Shown here piece after piece: positions 1 to 12,244 of a stretch of DNA of 64,000 nucleotides (positions within the stretch are counted from its first letter, which is position 1; each line of letters starts with the position of its first letter). Source of the stretch: Chrysogorgia sp. JL179-B06 (lineage: Eukaryota; Cnidaria; Anthozoa; Scleralcyonacea; Chrysogorgiidae); NCBI GenBank assembly GCA_035772405.1, contig JAYKKM010000122.1:1155501-1219500 (forward strand), read 5' to 3'. A program made the translations under genes and the position numbers. Under the pieces are notes generated by a model. The model saw only the letters and a program-made list of their open reading frames with translations. It was not told the DNA's origin and did no database searches.

Positions 1-92
1 GATAGCTTAACCCCTAATACACAAAGTAAAATTGAATATATACATATAAATATAATAAAGGATTTATGGTACGTGAAGGAAAATTTCGAGTG

Positions 93-244
93 TTGGAATA
101 CATACATTTTAAGACCAAACCGCGGGACCAGTTGCGAAAAATACAACTTCAAGGCCTTGAATTGGTTCAATTCCAGCAGGAAGGCCTTGAAGTTGCATTT
201 TTCGCAACTGGTCCCGGTTTGGTCTTAAAATGTATGTATTCCAA
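93..244. repeat. Foldback MITE
   Basis: Two arms of about 65-70 bp, beginning TTGGAATACATACATTTTA and ending in its reverse complement, flank a short AT/GC-mixed loop. The arms match almost perfectly, so the whole piece can fold into one hairpin. No coding capacity. The family of transposase that would mobilise it cannot be told from the sequence. Confidence 0.8.
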
Positions 245-560
245 TGCCAAATATTACCTATAAATATAATACACTGATATTAAACAATAATATTGATATA
301 AACAAGACGCCATAATTATAATTATATATAATATAATAATAATATATTATTATAACTATAACCATAATACTTATTTTCCTGGTAAGCAGTAATGTTCAAT
401 GTTTAGTTTTAAAAAAGTTATTATTTCCATTTTAAAAGTGGTTAAATGAGTTATGCATTTCAGATCCTGGGGAAGGTCATTCCAAAGAACAGTTATACTC
501 TTAAAAAATATGAATACTTGAAATAGTCTTAATTTGTCGGGCCAGCCTGACATGATAGTA

Positions 561-717
561 AAGCCTGGTTTCCATATGGTCGCTACGCTGTCTTTACGGT
601 CGCGGAAGTGAAGCAGTGAAGCGTGTTTCTTCAGTTGTCATAACAAAAGAAACACGCTTCACTGCTTCACTTCTGCGACCGTAAAGACAGCGCAGCGACC
701 ATATGGAAACCAGGCTT
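561..717. repeat. Foldback MITE
   Basis: Near-perfect inverted repeat with arms of about 70 bp starting AAGCCTGGTTTCCATATGG and ending with its complement. The loop is about 20 bp. No open frame of note. This is a typical non-autonomous hairpin transposon. Confidence 0.8.
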
Positions 718-1829
718 AAAGGTGGGAGAAATTACGCGTATTATAACGACTTGAAATTGTTTGTTTCAGAAAACGTGAGTGATCAATATCCAAGAAACCA
801 GTTCGGATTTTAAAAAGGAGAAGAAGGTTCCTTATTTGTCTTCTGTATTCAAGAGGAAGAAGAGATAACTTAATAAGTCTTTGTTTGTAGTCCATGTCCT
901 GCGTTGAACGTTTTCGATCCGTAATTTATCCTTTATGGTGCTTGGTGCCCCCATCACCAGCTCCCGGTGTACCTCAATCGAAGATCCTGTGAGAACACGG
1001 CGCATAGTTTTCCCAGCATAAGTCTTTGAAAACGGTTACATATGTTTGCAATAGACAGAGTAGTAAAACTACAGTACTGAATATATTTACAAACAGTATA
1101 ATACATGGTAAACAATAATGGATCTAGTGCCCTCCTTCTGAGTTTCTTACGAAACAAGTTTCATACTTCTTCAAGATCTCCAAGGAATATACACTTTTTA
1201 AGTTTTGAACCCGTATATGTTTTCTTTGGTATTATCTATATGGTATTGTTTTCTTTTACGATAATATTTCCTCGCATTTCATTCCAGTCTAGTTTGTTTC
1301 TCATTCTCAGTTTCCACTGATCGTTTTGAATTGAATTGAATATTTAAAAACTCAAATCTTATACTCTAGCATTTTCCATTCTAGTTTGCTGCACACATTC
1401 CTTTGCACTTGTACTTTGGCCTGGAGTAAGGCTGCCTTGTTGGATCACCTCAGAATTAATTGTTAACTGAACAGTTACCCCCTTGACTTCAAAATGTGTT
1501 ATGCTACATTGACATACAGTATTTAGGAAATAAATCACCAGGTTATTTATACCTTCAACAGAAACTAATACACATTTTCCAAATGGATCTGGCATGCCAT
1601 ATGAATCTCTTGATATGAGGGTCAAAAATTTTGAAGTTCACTTCAGAACTATTAAAAATTGCAATGGTGTTGCAATCGATAGTCAACAGGCAATATCGAT
1701 AGTTGGGTCAACTACAAAATTATTTGTTTACAAAAATTCAGAACAAAAGAGAAAATAATAACAAGAAAATACAACAAGAATACAAAAAAAATAGTTACCC
1801 AATCGGACGGGGTGCGAACGGGACCTCTT

Positions 1830-2020
1830 CGACAATATTCTCAGTAGTTTACCCATTCGCGTCCCTGTGACAGGGACAGTCCCTTGCGATTGACCAGGTA
1901 CAGGTCCTATCCACGTCAACTCAGAGAGCAAAAGTGCTGAGTAATGGCGGGAAAGGAAACTCTTAAATATAGTTACACTGTATTGCAAATAATAGATTTT
2001 ATCAGAAACTGCAACCATTT
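1830..2020 (-). mobile_element. LINE 3' end remnant (CR1/L2-like)
   Basis: The minus-strand frame reads a C-terminal tail ending around a GTVPVTG segment. At DNA level the CTGTGACAGGGACAGTC stretch resembles the similar tail of the reverse transcriptase remnant near 31.7 kb. Only the last tens of codons of the LINE ORF2 survive. The assignment rests on this resemblance and is tentative. Confidence 0.45.
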
Positions 2021-2918
2021 CTGGAATGTCGGTTAAACGTAAGAAGCTCAGCTATTAATGGCATTACTTACATAACTACAAAGGGTATTTCCGGCGCACA
2101 ATATATCATTCACGAATGATGAATCCCATGTACATTATGTAGTATTATGTATTATGGCAGCCAAAAACATGGCTACACATTGTTTACCAGCATTTTATCT
2201 AAAGTTTGTTGTATTGCCTTGGCAGAAATCAGCACAAATTATTTTACTTGGATCAACAACATCATATACTGTGGGGCATGACATTTGAATGAATGACACT
2301 ATCACTTCACAGCTCAAATTTTCATATTGTTCTGTCAACGTCTTCGTTGGCAAATAAAATATTGCAATCGATACAATGAAATATGAAAAAATAGTGTGTT
2401 ACAAGAACAAATATAAACTAGAAATACGTGTATCCGCAATCACCCCTCGCCCGCCTGTTCTATCCCCCGGATTTCGCAGGCGGAAATTTCGAAAAGTCGG
2501 ACTGCGAGCAAGCTACTTAACTCCCTAAATTTATCTATTCTTTACCAATTTTCTGTATACATGTTCATATAGATTTTCCGGGCGGAAAGCGTAATCGAAG
2601 TATAAAGATAAGAGCCCAGCTCAATATACGTAAATGTATTGCCATAATAGTGAGATTCGCGTATGTAGATACAATGCACCACAGCATTGACACGTGTATT
2701 TAACACGCGATCTCATCAACATAGGTATCCGATCTTTGAAGGGAAAGAAACTAGATTTTTCACACCTGTAATTGTTACTCTGAAGATGTTGTAAATTCGC
2801 AACGAAATGTCACGTATATTGGGCTCTTATCTTTATACTGCTCTGACCACTGAGCTACGGAAGCCGTTGCCTAGAGCCAAGTAAGGAGTTCTGTATATTA
2901 TATATGTGTGTGTGTGTC

Positions 2919-2950
2919 TAACCCTAACCCCTAATCCTAACCCTAACCAT
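2919..2950. repeat. Interstitial telomere-like CCCTAA tract
   Basis: Degenerate tandem CTAACCC/CCTAA units follow a short (GT)n run. This is the metazoan telomeric hexamer in an internal position. It is only about 30 bp, so it is probably a replication or repair scar. Confidence 0.6.
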
Positions 2951-3250
2951 TTGGTAATTGCGTGTCATGGAATTGAAACCGAAAATGTTTTATATGATTT
3001 GATCTTTGCGTTAATTTGAATGTGACGTCACATCAGTCATATTTGACATACAATTCAAAAGTTGATGGTATACTTGAACGTTAATACTGGACTCTGGAGA
3101 TTTTATCAATGGCATCCCAATGAAAGGTCCGTCCGACTCTGATACAGAACCAGACACAGTGGTAAAATGCGGTGCCCTAGTGTGGCGTTCGTTAAACTAT
3201 CGCGTCAAAAATGTCGCTTACTATAAGCCAGTTGGTAATGTCGACTGCGC

Positions 3251-3384
3251 ATCAAAATGACGTGTTCTGCGTCGGGATAAAACTTATTTCAATTCATAAC
3301 ATCAGGCTAAAACCACAATAGACATTTACATCTCTATTATGAATTGAAATAAGTTTTATCCTGACGTAGAAGCGTCATTTTGAT
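3251..3384. repeat. Foldback MITE
   Basis: Inverted arms of about 50 bp beginning ATCAAAATGACG and ending CGTCATTTTGAT, with a loop rich in AC and AT. Arms carry scattered mismatches, indicating an older copy than the hairpins at the start of the window. Confidence 0.7.
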
Positions 3385-3927
3385 TACGAGCTGGCTTATT
3401 GATTCCTCACGAACGAACAATACGGCAAATAACTATTTTATTGATAAGGATACACAACTTACTGTGGAAGCTCTAAAATAGGAAAATCAATTTTAGAATT
3501 TAGTATCGAAACGATATATAAACATTAATGAGAGGGAAAAGGAATATAGCGGGCGCTATGAACTGCTATAGGAATTTGTACAGTTCTGCCTTGTTCAATT
3601 AATAAAAGTGGAGACAGCCCTGGGAACGATGTTGATAATAAATAAATTGCGCACGCTACATGGATTTAAAGAACAGCAGTTAGGTTATCGTTCTGATTTT
3701 TCTGTTGCCTTACTACTCTATGCCATTCAAATTTCTAATACAAAGTACAATCGAATATCAGAGTTGATCGTGATATTCGAAAACAGCGACTTTCCAACAC
3801 CCTTATTCCCCCTTAAAAAATAAGTGGACAAGTGTAACACATCATTTTCTGACAATGAATGTCAAATATTGCTAATTTCGCCATCTCAGTCTATTCATAC
3901 GACACTTCAGTATTATTATTATTATCA

Positions 3928-3966
<39 letters not shown>

Positions 3967-4883
3967 TTTGTTTTTATGTTTATTATTTGCTGTTCCGGTG
4001 TTCCGCTCTAATTTTATCGACAAACCAACTGAACTGTTGCATGTTGGGACGGACGAAGAAAATGAACTGCTTTTGTCTATAGCAAACGACTATAAGACTG
4101 AGAATGCACGAAATACGAAGGCATTTTAACAAAGTTCAAAGAATTAAGCCTATCCAGTGGACGACAAAGAGAAGTTGAGAACTACCCACATCGTCGAATT
4201 AATATTTGTAACACTTTTCTTCGTTGGTAATGATAGAGCATAAAATTTAGCCCATACAGCAGAACATTTAAGTGAAGAATTGCCGAAAACCTAACAATTT
4301 ATAATGGCTGCGCCTAACACACGCCGCCTCGCATCCTCGCGTGCCCCCGTTATCCCCCAACGAGCGAAGAAGAACCTCTGGCACCCAGGGTACTAACACA
4401 CACGAAATATTCGAGGCGCCATCTTGGAAACTATACCAGAAACAACCTTATCAGACAACAGTTATCCACCTTTGAAGCCGGATACGGTTATATTTGTAAC
4501 CGCTGAAGAATGTGCCTGCATTTCATGCCGGTTAGAAACGTAACTGGCTAGGTACATAAATTTTAGAATTGCCACAATGTTGTTTGCCTTAAGATATCAT
4601 ATATAGCTGAATATCTCGAGAACGAAAATAGATATCGAAGAACTTATGTTAACGCCATGCATTCTTCATCATTTGAAGTGCCCTTTCAAACATAGCATTT
4701 TGGGGGTTAGAGGCAATGCAGTGTCATATACAGAAGCAGTGTCATTCTGAGTTTTATTTGACCCATCTGAAACCTATTCAAAGTAGTAAAATAGTATTCG
4801 ATCTTTAAGTTTATGATTTGATAGGCTATAGGGTTTTTAACAGACCACTTTGTCCCGGGGGTCGGAAGCATTGTTCACCTTTT

Positions 4884-4899
4884 CGGTATATAATATACC
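4884..4899 (+). promoter_or_regulatory. Candidate TATA box of the STMND1-like gene
   Basis: TATATAATATA lies about 260 bp upstream of the MGCGSS start codon, in otherwise ordinary sequence. It is the only strong TATA-like motif just upstream of the gene. No initiator can be placed with confidence, so this is a weak call. Confidence 0.3.
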
Positions 4900-5152
4900 C
4901 ACTCCAGATCACTAAGCAACGGGAATCACAATAAATTAATTGATTATATGTGTGTATTATGTTACAAAGGATCTGTTGATCGAGGTTATTCGAGACATCG
5001 AGATACCCAGCTCGTTTGTTCCGATTGTCTCAAACAAGAGAAAGTGTGGGGTGTCGTCAGAGCTACACAGCCAACGGATTTGATTTCTTTGTGATTTATA
5101 ATATTACTTCGGCAATCTCTCAGGATACATTTCTCACGAACGCGAACTTAAG

Positions 5153-5513
5153 ATGGGTTGTGGTAGTTCCAATGCAGTCTCAACGCTAGAGTCGCCTCAG
5201 TCGGGCAATGTGCCGACAGCGATGGACTCGACGATGGTGAACGCGAAACAAGGCAAGGACGGCGTCCCAAACAAAAATCCCGACAATGACATATCTCGGG
5301 ACAGGAACAACAATGTCAGAAACGCGAGCCCAAGCACTAGCTTCGTAAATGTGAACAATTCTTCGATAAAACCGAGGGAGATCTCAGCTACGTCGACGAG
5401 AACGGAAGACAGCGGAATAAGTGAATTAGAAGAAATGGAGACATTGACGGAGAATTCAAACCCGGACAAGATCATCAATGTCCGTGCCACAGACAGACCA
5501 AGTACGCCAGGTA
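5153..5513 (+). CDS. STMND1: STMND1-like protein, N-terminal exon
   Basis: The frame opens with MGCGSSN, a strong N-myristoylation signal (Gly2, small residue at position 6) with Cys3 as a possible palmitoylation site. Vertebrate STMND1 also begins MGCG, and the next two coding pieces on this strand match that family, so I take this as exon 1. The rest is hydrophilic, rich in Ser, Asn, Asp and Thr, with an acidic EDSGISELEEMETL patch near residues 85-99, and looks disordered. The open frame runs on to a stop at 5528-5530. The proposed donor is CCAG|GTATTC at 5513/5514, which leaves phase 1 and joins in frame to the exon ending at 11575. If no splice occurs, it is a 125-residue single-exon protein. 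Role inferred from family: membrane-anchored stathmin-related protein, substrate unknown. Confidence 0.5.
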
Positions 5514-5530
5514 TTCCCTCGAAACGTTAG

Positions 5531-8500
5531 ACCTCCTACATACTATTTAGACAGCACACCAATTACCTTTTGGAGCGTTCGATAAGCATAAGCACAGGCA
5601 GCACAGTCTACAGTAGATTTCTTTAATTAATGATTATAGTAGAAGTTCAATAATACTGAGATACATCATGGACGATGGTCAATCGCAAATCCTCAGAAAA
5701 TGTTTCTTAGTCGCGGATAGTGATCGAACCTATTGGCTATATAACGTTCTGATTGCCGGTGAGACGCTCTAAGTATTGGTTATACATAGATACGTACTAT
5801 AGGTTACAAATATTGATGTACTCGATGCCTAGCGGAAGTCACTATGCTGCCTAATTCTAAATTGAAGGAATGGTGAATGAGAAAGCTTTCTGATATAAAC
5901 CCTGGGTTTATATGAGCAGTAATAGACAAAGTATTTACACATTAGAATCCATTGATGTTGTTTTTCTCGAACAACTGGTATAGCTCTCGAAGGTTAACGT
6001 TTCAAATGAGTCTCGCTCGAACTTTGAACGACATATTTTCGATTCCAGCCGCCAAGTTTGACTTTTCCAAGTTACACTTGACAAGGAATCTGCTCGAATT
6101 TATCGTTATCTTGACTGTACCTTTATTTGTCTAATAAAGCTATTAATATATATAGGACATTAAAACGAGTTCAAAATTTGCTGAATGAAGTTTTGTAGAA
6201 ATACCCACGGACGCACCCGCATTTCAACGGGTATTTGTGAAATTTGATCTATGATTATAAACTCGGATTTCGAAAAGGTGATCAGTCCCTGACTATAAAA
6301 TCATAACTTTGTTTGTATTTTGTTATTGTAAACATCGTACAATTGTTTCCAAGGCAACGCCAGGGAAAAGCCATTCCACGTTAATGTCTCATGGATCCAT
6401 GCAATATTTCACACCAAGAAACGAAAGTTCAGAAATGAACGAAAATGTACACACAGCAGTGAGGAAATGCTAATTAAATACTGACTCAGAGTTCCTGTTT
6501 ATACACGAGTAATAATCACCGTAATACATGGCTGCCGAAAGCCAAGATAGGTCCACCTGGATTTGCATGATGGTTATTGCTTCGGGCCCCTTATTTGGTC
6601 CGGGTCCTGGGGCCCATTATTTAAATAATCAATTTGTGTTGTAATCTTTGTAAATTCAAAGCCCCCTCTCTCGACAAGGCTGCCATAATAAAGTAAAGAA
6701 CCTGTATTAGTATATGGCAGTATTAAAATACGAATTAAAAAACATGAATTAAAAGAGGTGCTAAATAGTGGATAGGGTTATATTAACTATGTATAAAAGT
6801 AGTGTGCTACATGGGTAGTGTCAAAATACGAATAAAAAACACTAAAAGCTAAGGTTGGTGTACTGCACTACCAAAATAATGAAAAATAGGTACGCTTGGG
6901 CATACATGTATCTGCTTGTCTATGATGGGTATAAATTATTATGACTTGCAGTCTTGCACCCATTTTGACACTTGTCAAAAGTGTTAGAAATGGTAACTGT
7001 GGGTTAAATAAAAGTGTTCCATTCCCATTCTATTATATATATTATATGTGATGGGTCAAACTTTTGGAATTAAATAAAGAGAGTGAATGTGTTCTTTTGT
7101 CAGAAGACGTTTGTTTACTTAGAGGTAGTTAAACATGATTAATTTGTTGAATATTTTCATGGTAAATAGAAGTATAAATATCAAAATATATAGAAGTATA
7201 AATATAAAATAACAGGCAATATTTTATTTTTAATACATTAATTTCTTAATTGTCACATATTCACATATATAAGGATATTAATTAATAGAGAGGATTAATT
7301 AGATTAATTAGAGAGGATTTAATATAGTCAACAGACCTGCCAAGTCTTGATGGCATAAATGAGGGACATGTGTTGGTTTTGAATTATTGGTGAGTGGTAA
7401 TATATGGATTCGTATAAACCACAACCCTGACCCTAACCGTGGATCCATTATATCCCCATGAGATGAAGTACATACCCCAAAACTAGTACCAGACCTTCTG
7501 GAAGAGCCGATCAAGTTATGCGGAAATCTCAGGGCAAAAGGCAGTAGCAAATTTATGCAATTGGACGTTTTAGAACCTCTTGCACACAGCGTATAAGGTA
7601 TTATTCCAGGTTAAATGCGGAGGGAAGATTCATAATCCATGGAAATGTGAAAATGAGTAACTTTGAGGTGATTTTAGTCATGCGGGCGGGACAGCGGAAA
7701 CAAAAGTAGAATGCGTGACTTTCACGTGGAATGCGGCACACTTGACAGGTCTGAGTCAAATACACATATGGAAAAAGTGACTGCCCCAACCGGGAATCGA
7801 ACCTGGTCTCCGAATAAACGTTTTGGCACTCTAACCTTTGAGCTATTGAGACACTGTCAGAACAGTCAGTGTATATGGAGAAATCACTGACTGTTCTAAC
7901 CATGTTCAATAGCTCAAAGGTTAGAGTGCTGAAACGTTGATTCGGAGACCAGGGTTCGATCCCGGTTGGGGCAGTCACTTTTTCCATATATGTATTTGAA
8001 TATAAGGATATACATTATACAGTCATTAGATGGTCTAACTGATTTTCTTACAGAATTTCTCTAACTTTTTAAACAATATTTATTTAAATTATCGCTATTA
8101 AATAATCATTTCTATTTACAATTATGTAATACCAGGCCAGCACCACCCCAGCTTTCACATTTTCCTCCAAAGAGGCTTATTTTTACTCCATAGTGGCTCA
8201 TTCATCCACCGAAGAGGTTCATTTTTCCTCCGAAGAGGCTTGATAAGTTTCCTTCGAAGAGAGGGCTTGTTTTTATAAGAATACCTGTAGCAGTGGCACA
8301 ACGGCTTGCTTTAATTAATAAGAATACTTACCTTATTTGACATCTTCTCCCAATTTAATATATCTTCTCTTTAAATATGTCGTTCTTTCGTTAACAATAT
8401 GGCGTCGATAATCGGCTTGGAAAATACTATTCGATTCCATCGCTCAAACTGACGGTATATCCCAACTCGATTTGTTATAGTTGTTAACAAAAAGTTACAC
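5531..8500. other. Intron-like AT-rich DNA with repeat relics
   Basis: Lies between the first two proposed exons of the STMND1-like gene. It contains one diverged copy of the 100-bp satellite unit (about 6790-6890) and an inverted pair of tRNA-derived SINE heads (7758-7998). The short open frames have no recognisable content. Confidence 0.5.
7758..7998. repeat. Inverted pair of tRNA-derived SINE heads
   Basis: Each arm of about 110 bp carries an A-box-like TAGCTCAAAGGTTAGAGTG and a B-box-like GGTTCGATCCC (or GATTCCCGGTT) at tRNA spacing. The 5' acceptor strand that would pair with the GGTTGGGGCA end is missing, so these are not functional tRNAs. The two heads face each other around a short loop and form one long hairpin. 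Confidence 0.7.
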
Positions 8501-8533
8501 ACACACCGACAACTCGCAGCAATATTTCTCTGT

Positions 8534-10305
8534 TATGATATAAAAGTAGTGTGCTGTGTAGGTAGTGTTAAAATATAAATAAAAAACACTAAAAGGTTGG
8601 TGTATGATATAACAGTAGTGTGCTGTGTAGGTAGTGTTAAAATAGGAATAAAAAACACTAAAAGGTTGATGTACTACCAAAATAATGAATAAGTGGTCTA
8701 ACTATGATATAACAGTAGTGTGCTGTGTAGGTAGTGTTAAAATAGGAATAAAAAACACTAAAAGGTTGATGTACTACCAAAATAATGAATAAGAGGTCTA
8801 ACTATGATATAACAGTAGTGTGCTGTGTAGGTAGTGTTAAAATATAAATAAAAAACACTAAAGGGTTGGTGTACTACCAAAATAATGAATAAGAGGTCTA
8901 ACTATGATATAACAGTGGTGTGCTGTGTAGGTAGTGTTAAAATAGGAATAAAAAACACTAAAAGGTTGATGTACTACCAAAATAATGAATAAGAGGTCTA
9001 ACTATGATATAACAGTAGTGTGCTGTGTAGGTAGTGTTAAAATAGGAATAACAAACACTAAAAGGTTGATGTACCACCAAAATAATGAATAAGAGGTCTA
9101 ACTATGATATAACAGTAGTGTGCTGTGTAGGTAGTGTTAAAATACGAATAAAAAACACTAAAAGGTTGGTGTACTACCAAAATAATGAATAAGAGGTCTA
9201 ACTATGAGATAAAAGTAGTGTGCTGTGTAGGTACAGTGCCGGATTAACCATATGGCAGAAGTGGCATATGCCATGGGCCTCGCGCTTTTGGGGGCCTCGC
9301 GCTTTTAGGGGCCCCGCCCTTTTAAGGGCCCGGCCCCTAAATGCGCGAGGCCCTTAAAAGCACGAGGCCCCTAAATGCGCGGGGCCCCTAAATGCGCGAG
9401 GCCCTTAAAAGCGCTGGGCCTCTAAAAGAGTGGGCGCCTAAAAGAGCGGGGGCCCTAAAAGACCGATCTTTTAGGGGGCCGCTCTTTAAGGGCCCCGCGC
9501 ATTTAGGGGCCTCGCGCATTTAGGAGCCCCTTTTTTCTGATAGCCTAGCTTCCAGCGCGGGGCCCAAACGAAAGTACAGGAGGTCCGATGATAAATTTTA
9601 GGGAGGTCCGATGGCGGCAGAAATTTACCGATCCCAACGTTCAAATTTTATAATAATTTATAAAATATATTATTACATATATTATTTTATATATTATTAT
9701 TATATATTTATATATTTGTCTTTGGGGGGAGAAAACTGAAAACGATTTTTTTTAATCTTTTGTGTCTTTGAATTTATTTAGTTAGGTGTTCATAACGTTG
9801 GGGCCCCGGGGGCCTCGCGCTAAAAATATGCCACAGGCCTCGCGCAACGTTAATCCGGCCCTGTGTATAGGTAGTGTTCAAATAGGAATAAAAAACACTG
9901 AAAGGTTGGTGTACTACCAAAATAATGAATAAGAGGTCTAACTATGATATAAAAGTAGTGTGCTGTGTAGGTAGTGTTAAAATATGAATAAAAAACACTA
10001 AAAGGTTGGTGTACTACCAAAATAATGAATAAGAGGTCTAACTATGATATAAAAGTAGTGTGCTGTGTAGGTAGTGTTAAAATATAAATAAAAAACACTA
10101 AAAGGTTGATGTACTACCAAAATAATGAATAAGTGGTCTAACTATGATATAAAAGTAGTGTGCTGTGTAGGTAGTGTTAAAATATAAATAAAAAACACTA
10201 AAAGGTTGGTGTACTACCAAAATAATGAATAAGAGGTCTAACTATGATATAAAAGTAGTGTGCTGTGTAGGTAGTGTTAAAATATAAATAAAAAACACTA
10301 AAAGG
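8534..10305. repeat. 100-bp-period satellite array
   Basis: About a dozen units repeat with a period of almost exactly 100 bp. Each contains GTAGTGTGCTGTGTAGGTAG, then an AAAAAACACTAAAAGG block and an ACTACCAAAATAATGAATAAG block. Units differ by a few substitutions such as AGGAATA versus ATAAATA. The array is interrupted once by a hAT-like element. A diverged single copy near 6.8 kb suggests the unit came from a dispersed element. No conserved protein frame runs through it. Confidence 0.9.
9234..9863. mobile_element. hAT-like non-autonomous element inside the satellite
   Basis: Ends CAGTGCCGGATTAAC and GTTAATCCGGCCCTG are imperfect inverted repeats of the hAT CAG...CTG type. The flanks TGTAGGTA and TGTATAGGTA look like an 8-bp target duplication with a later 2-bp insertion, taken from the satellite's own TGTAGGTAG. 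The interior is a thicket of GGGCCTCGCGC / GCGCGAGGCCC blocks plus an AT-rich stretch and has no transposase frame. It therefore depends on an autonomous hAT elsewhere. Confidence 0.75.
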
Positions 10306-10376
10306 TTGGGTTATAAGAGTTACGATTAGTATTAGGTTTACGATTACGGTAAGGTTTGGGGTTGGGACTATGTTTT

Positions 10377-11130
10377 GAATTCGGGATACTTATATAAAAC
10401 GTCAGCCAAAAGGTTGGTATAGTTATACAAGTAGTGTGATGTGTATTATCAAGCCAAAACGTAGACTAGCACTAACTATAATTTTAATTCAGTTAGCTTG
10501 ATCCTCTTTAGCGTCCTCCATTTTAATATAATCGCATGTGCTCAAAGAGAGGAGAAATTATTGCGAAACACATTGACAATCTGTATGCCACACTTATCAA
10601 CTTCTTTGACCCAAGCCATCGTAACAGAAACCGGCGACGCAAATTGGCGAGTAACCGTAGCAGTTTCTTAATTTCTTTTGAATTTGCGTGCATGTGTCGC
10701 CGCCGCCATTCTCCGATCGATAACCGATGCGAACCGTTTGGTTCACATCTGTTATATTGCTACGGTTACTCGCCAATTTGCGTCGCCGGTTTCTGTTGCG
10801 ATGGCTTGGCATAGCTCTGGGAACGAGAAGTGGGGGTTTGGGTCAAAGACTTACTAATAAATCTACAATGGGAGCAATCATTGCAATGGGAGCAGAAGTT
10901 GATAAGTGTGGCATATAGATTGTCAATGTGTTTCGCAATAATTTCTCCTCCAGAATCTTTGAGCACATGCAATTATATTAAAATGGAGGACGCTATAAAA
11001 GAGGATCAAGCTAACTGAATTAAAATTATAGTTAGTGCTAGTCTACGTTTTGGCTTGATAATACACATCACACTACTTGTATAACTATACCAACCTTTTG
11101 GCTGACGTTTTATATTAGTATCCCGAATTC
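10377..11130. mobile_element. Large foldback element with captured inner sequence
   Basis: Long inverted arms (roughly 10377-10610 and 10895-11130) start GAATTCGGGATACT and end with the complement. Inside is a second inverted pair around GACGCAAATTGGCGAGTAACC. The loop at 10694-10739 is a minus-strand near-copy of the host sequence at 11140-11184, the start of the next STMND1-like exon. No transposase frame is seen. Confidence 0.75.
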
Positions 11131-11152
11131 AATGCGAGCAAACGGTTCGCAT

Positions 11153-11575
11153 TCAGTGATCGATCGGAAAATGGCGGCGGTGACAAAAACCTCACCCGCC
11201 CAGCTCCTCGACGTGAACAAGGCTTCAGATTATTTCCCTCCTTTTAATGCCCGACATTTTTCTTCAGAGTTGTTTTTAGAAGGCAAAGCATGCCAAAGGT
11301 TGCAGAGTGGCAAAGAAAAGCGACGAATGGAGTTAGAAAATAAAATATCTGAATCAAACATTCCGACGTTGCCACCACTTGCGGGTGATGGTAGCTGGTT
11401 AGAACGACCCAAGACAAGAGGAGGAATAGCTTTTGATGTCGCGTTGTTTCCCGAGACAGGGAACGTTAAAAAAGCGCCGGCTAATTTACCGAAGTTAGAG
11501 AGAAGGAAGAAAGGAAAAAAGTTGACAAAGGACGAACTCGATGAGAAAATGAGCAGAGCAACGGAAAGGAGAAAG
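11153..11575 (+). CDS. STMND1: STMND1-like protein, middle exon
   Basis: The frame reads through LFLEGKACQRLQ, then IAFDVALFPETG and KKGKKLTKDELDEKMSRA, ending ERRK just before AAG|GTGAAT, a good donor. The FDVALFPET...KLTKDELDEKMSRATERRK part resembles the conserved C-terminal block of STMND1 (a YDVTLTTTEK...MEAAEERRK type pattern). The stretch is basic and helical, as in stathmin-type tubulin-binding segments. I place the acceptor at ATTCAG|TG, which matches the phase left by the upstream exon. The polypyrimidine tract there is weak. An alternative is a separate first exon starting at ATG 11132 or at ATG 11171 (MAAVTK). The downstream junction is in frame. Confidence 0.65.
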
Positions 11576-11689
11576 GTGAATATATAAAATGAGGGAAAGC
11601 GTTGAATGATTATGCGAGGTGCAGGTTTTCGAGAAGATTGCTGTTATTCTAAATGGATTCTAAAAAGAGAGCATTGGGAATCAAAATCT

Positions 11690-12040
11690 AGATGACGATG
11701 GTGATGGTAACGATAGTGGTAACGATGGTGACGATAGTCATGATGATGACGATGGTGGTGACGATGGTGATGATGACAATGTTGGTGACGATAGTGGTGA
11801 CGATGGTGGTGACGATGGTCATAATGATGACGTTAGTGATGATTATACGATGGAGGTGATGATGACAATGATAAAGATGACGATGGTGATGATAACGATA
11901 GTGGTAACGATGGTGACGATAGTCGTGATGATGACGATGGTGGTGACGATGGTGATGATGACAATGGTGGCGACAATAGTGGTGACGATGGTGGTGACGA
12001 TGGTTATAATGATGACGTTAGTGATGATTACGATGGAGTA
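11690..12040. repeat. GAT/GGTGAC minisatellite
   Basis: Imperfect tandem GATGGTGACGAT-type units fill the intron between the last two STMND1-like exons. All six frames are open over long stretches and give Met/Thr/Val or Asp/Asn homopolymer-like peptides, so these are not genes. Confidence 0.85.
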
Positions 12041-12244
12041 CGAAATATACACAAGGTGGCAAAATAAATGGGGGTTAATGGAACTGCTCAAGACTATAAA
12101 GTCCCTAAATGTCTATTGATATCACTTGAAGTACACAATTCACAAGGAAATTGTGCACGTGTACGTGCCAGTTTCTGACACCGACGATGAAAACAGACGC
12201 GGCCATTTTAAACCTCCGCGCTACCCTACGGGCAGGCGGAGTAA

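Larger units (their letters stand above)
1..4880. other. Repeat-rich intergenic DNA
   Basis: No convincing gene is visible. The stretch holds several foldback MITEs (listed separately), a LINE 3' remnant near 1.84-2.03 kb, a short telomere-like CCCTAA tract near 2.92 kb and an AT-rich (ATT)n run near 3.92-3.97 kb. The open frames here are short, lack family resemblance and fall across repeats. The TGAGCTACGG tail near 2.85 kb resembles the A-box end of a tRNA-type SINE. Confidence 0.6.

Noticed and set aside
7860..7980. Possible functional tRNA gene
   Set aside because: A and B boxes are present, but the 5' acceptor strand does not pair with the 3' end; SINE head instead.
8534..10305. Regular repeats that could suggest a CRISPR array
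   Set aside because: The 100-bp units are repeated whole with no unique spacers, in animal DNA: an ordinary satellite.
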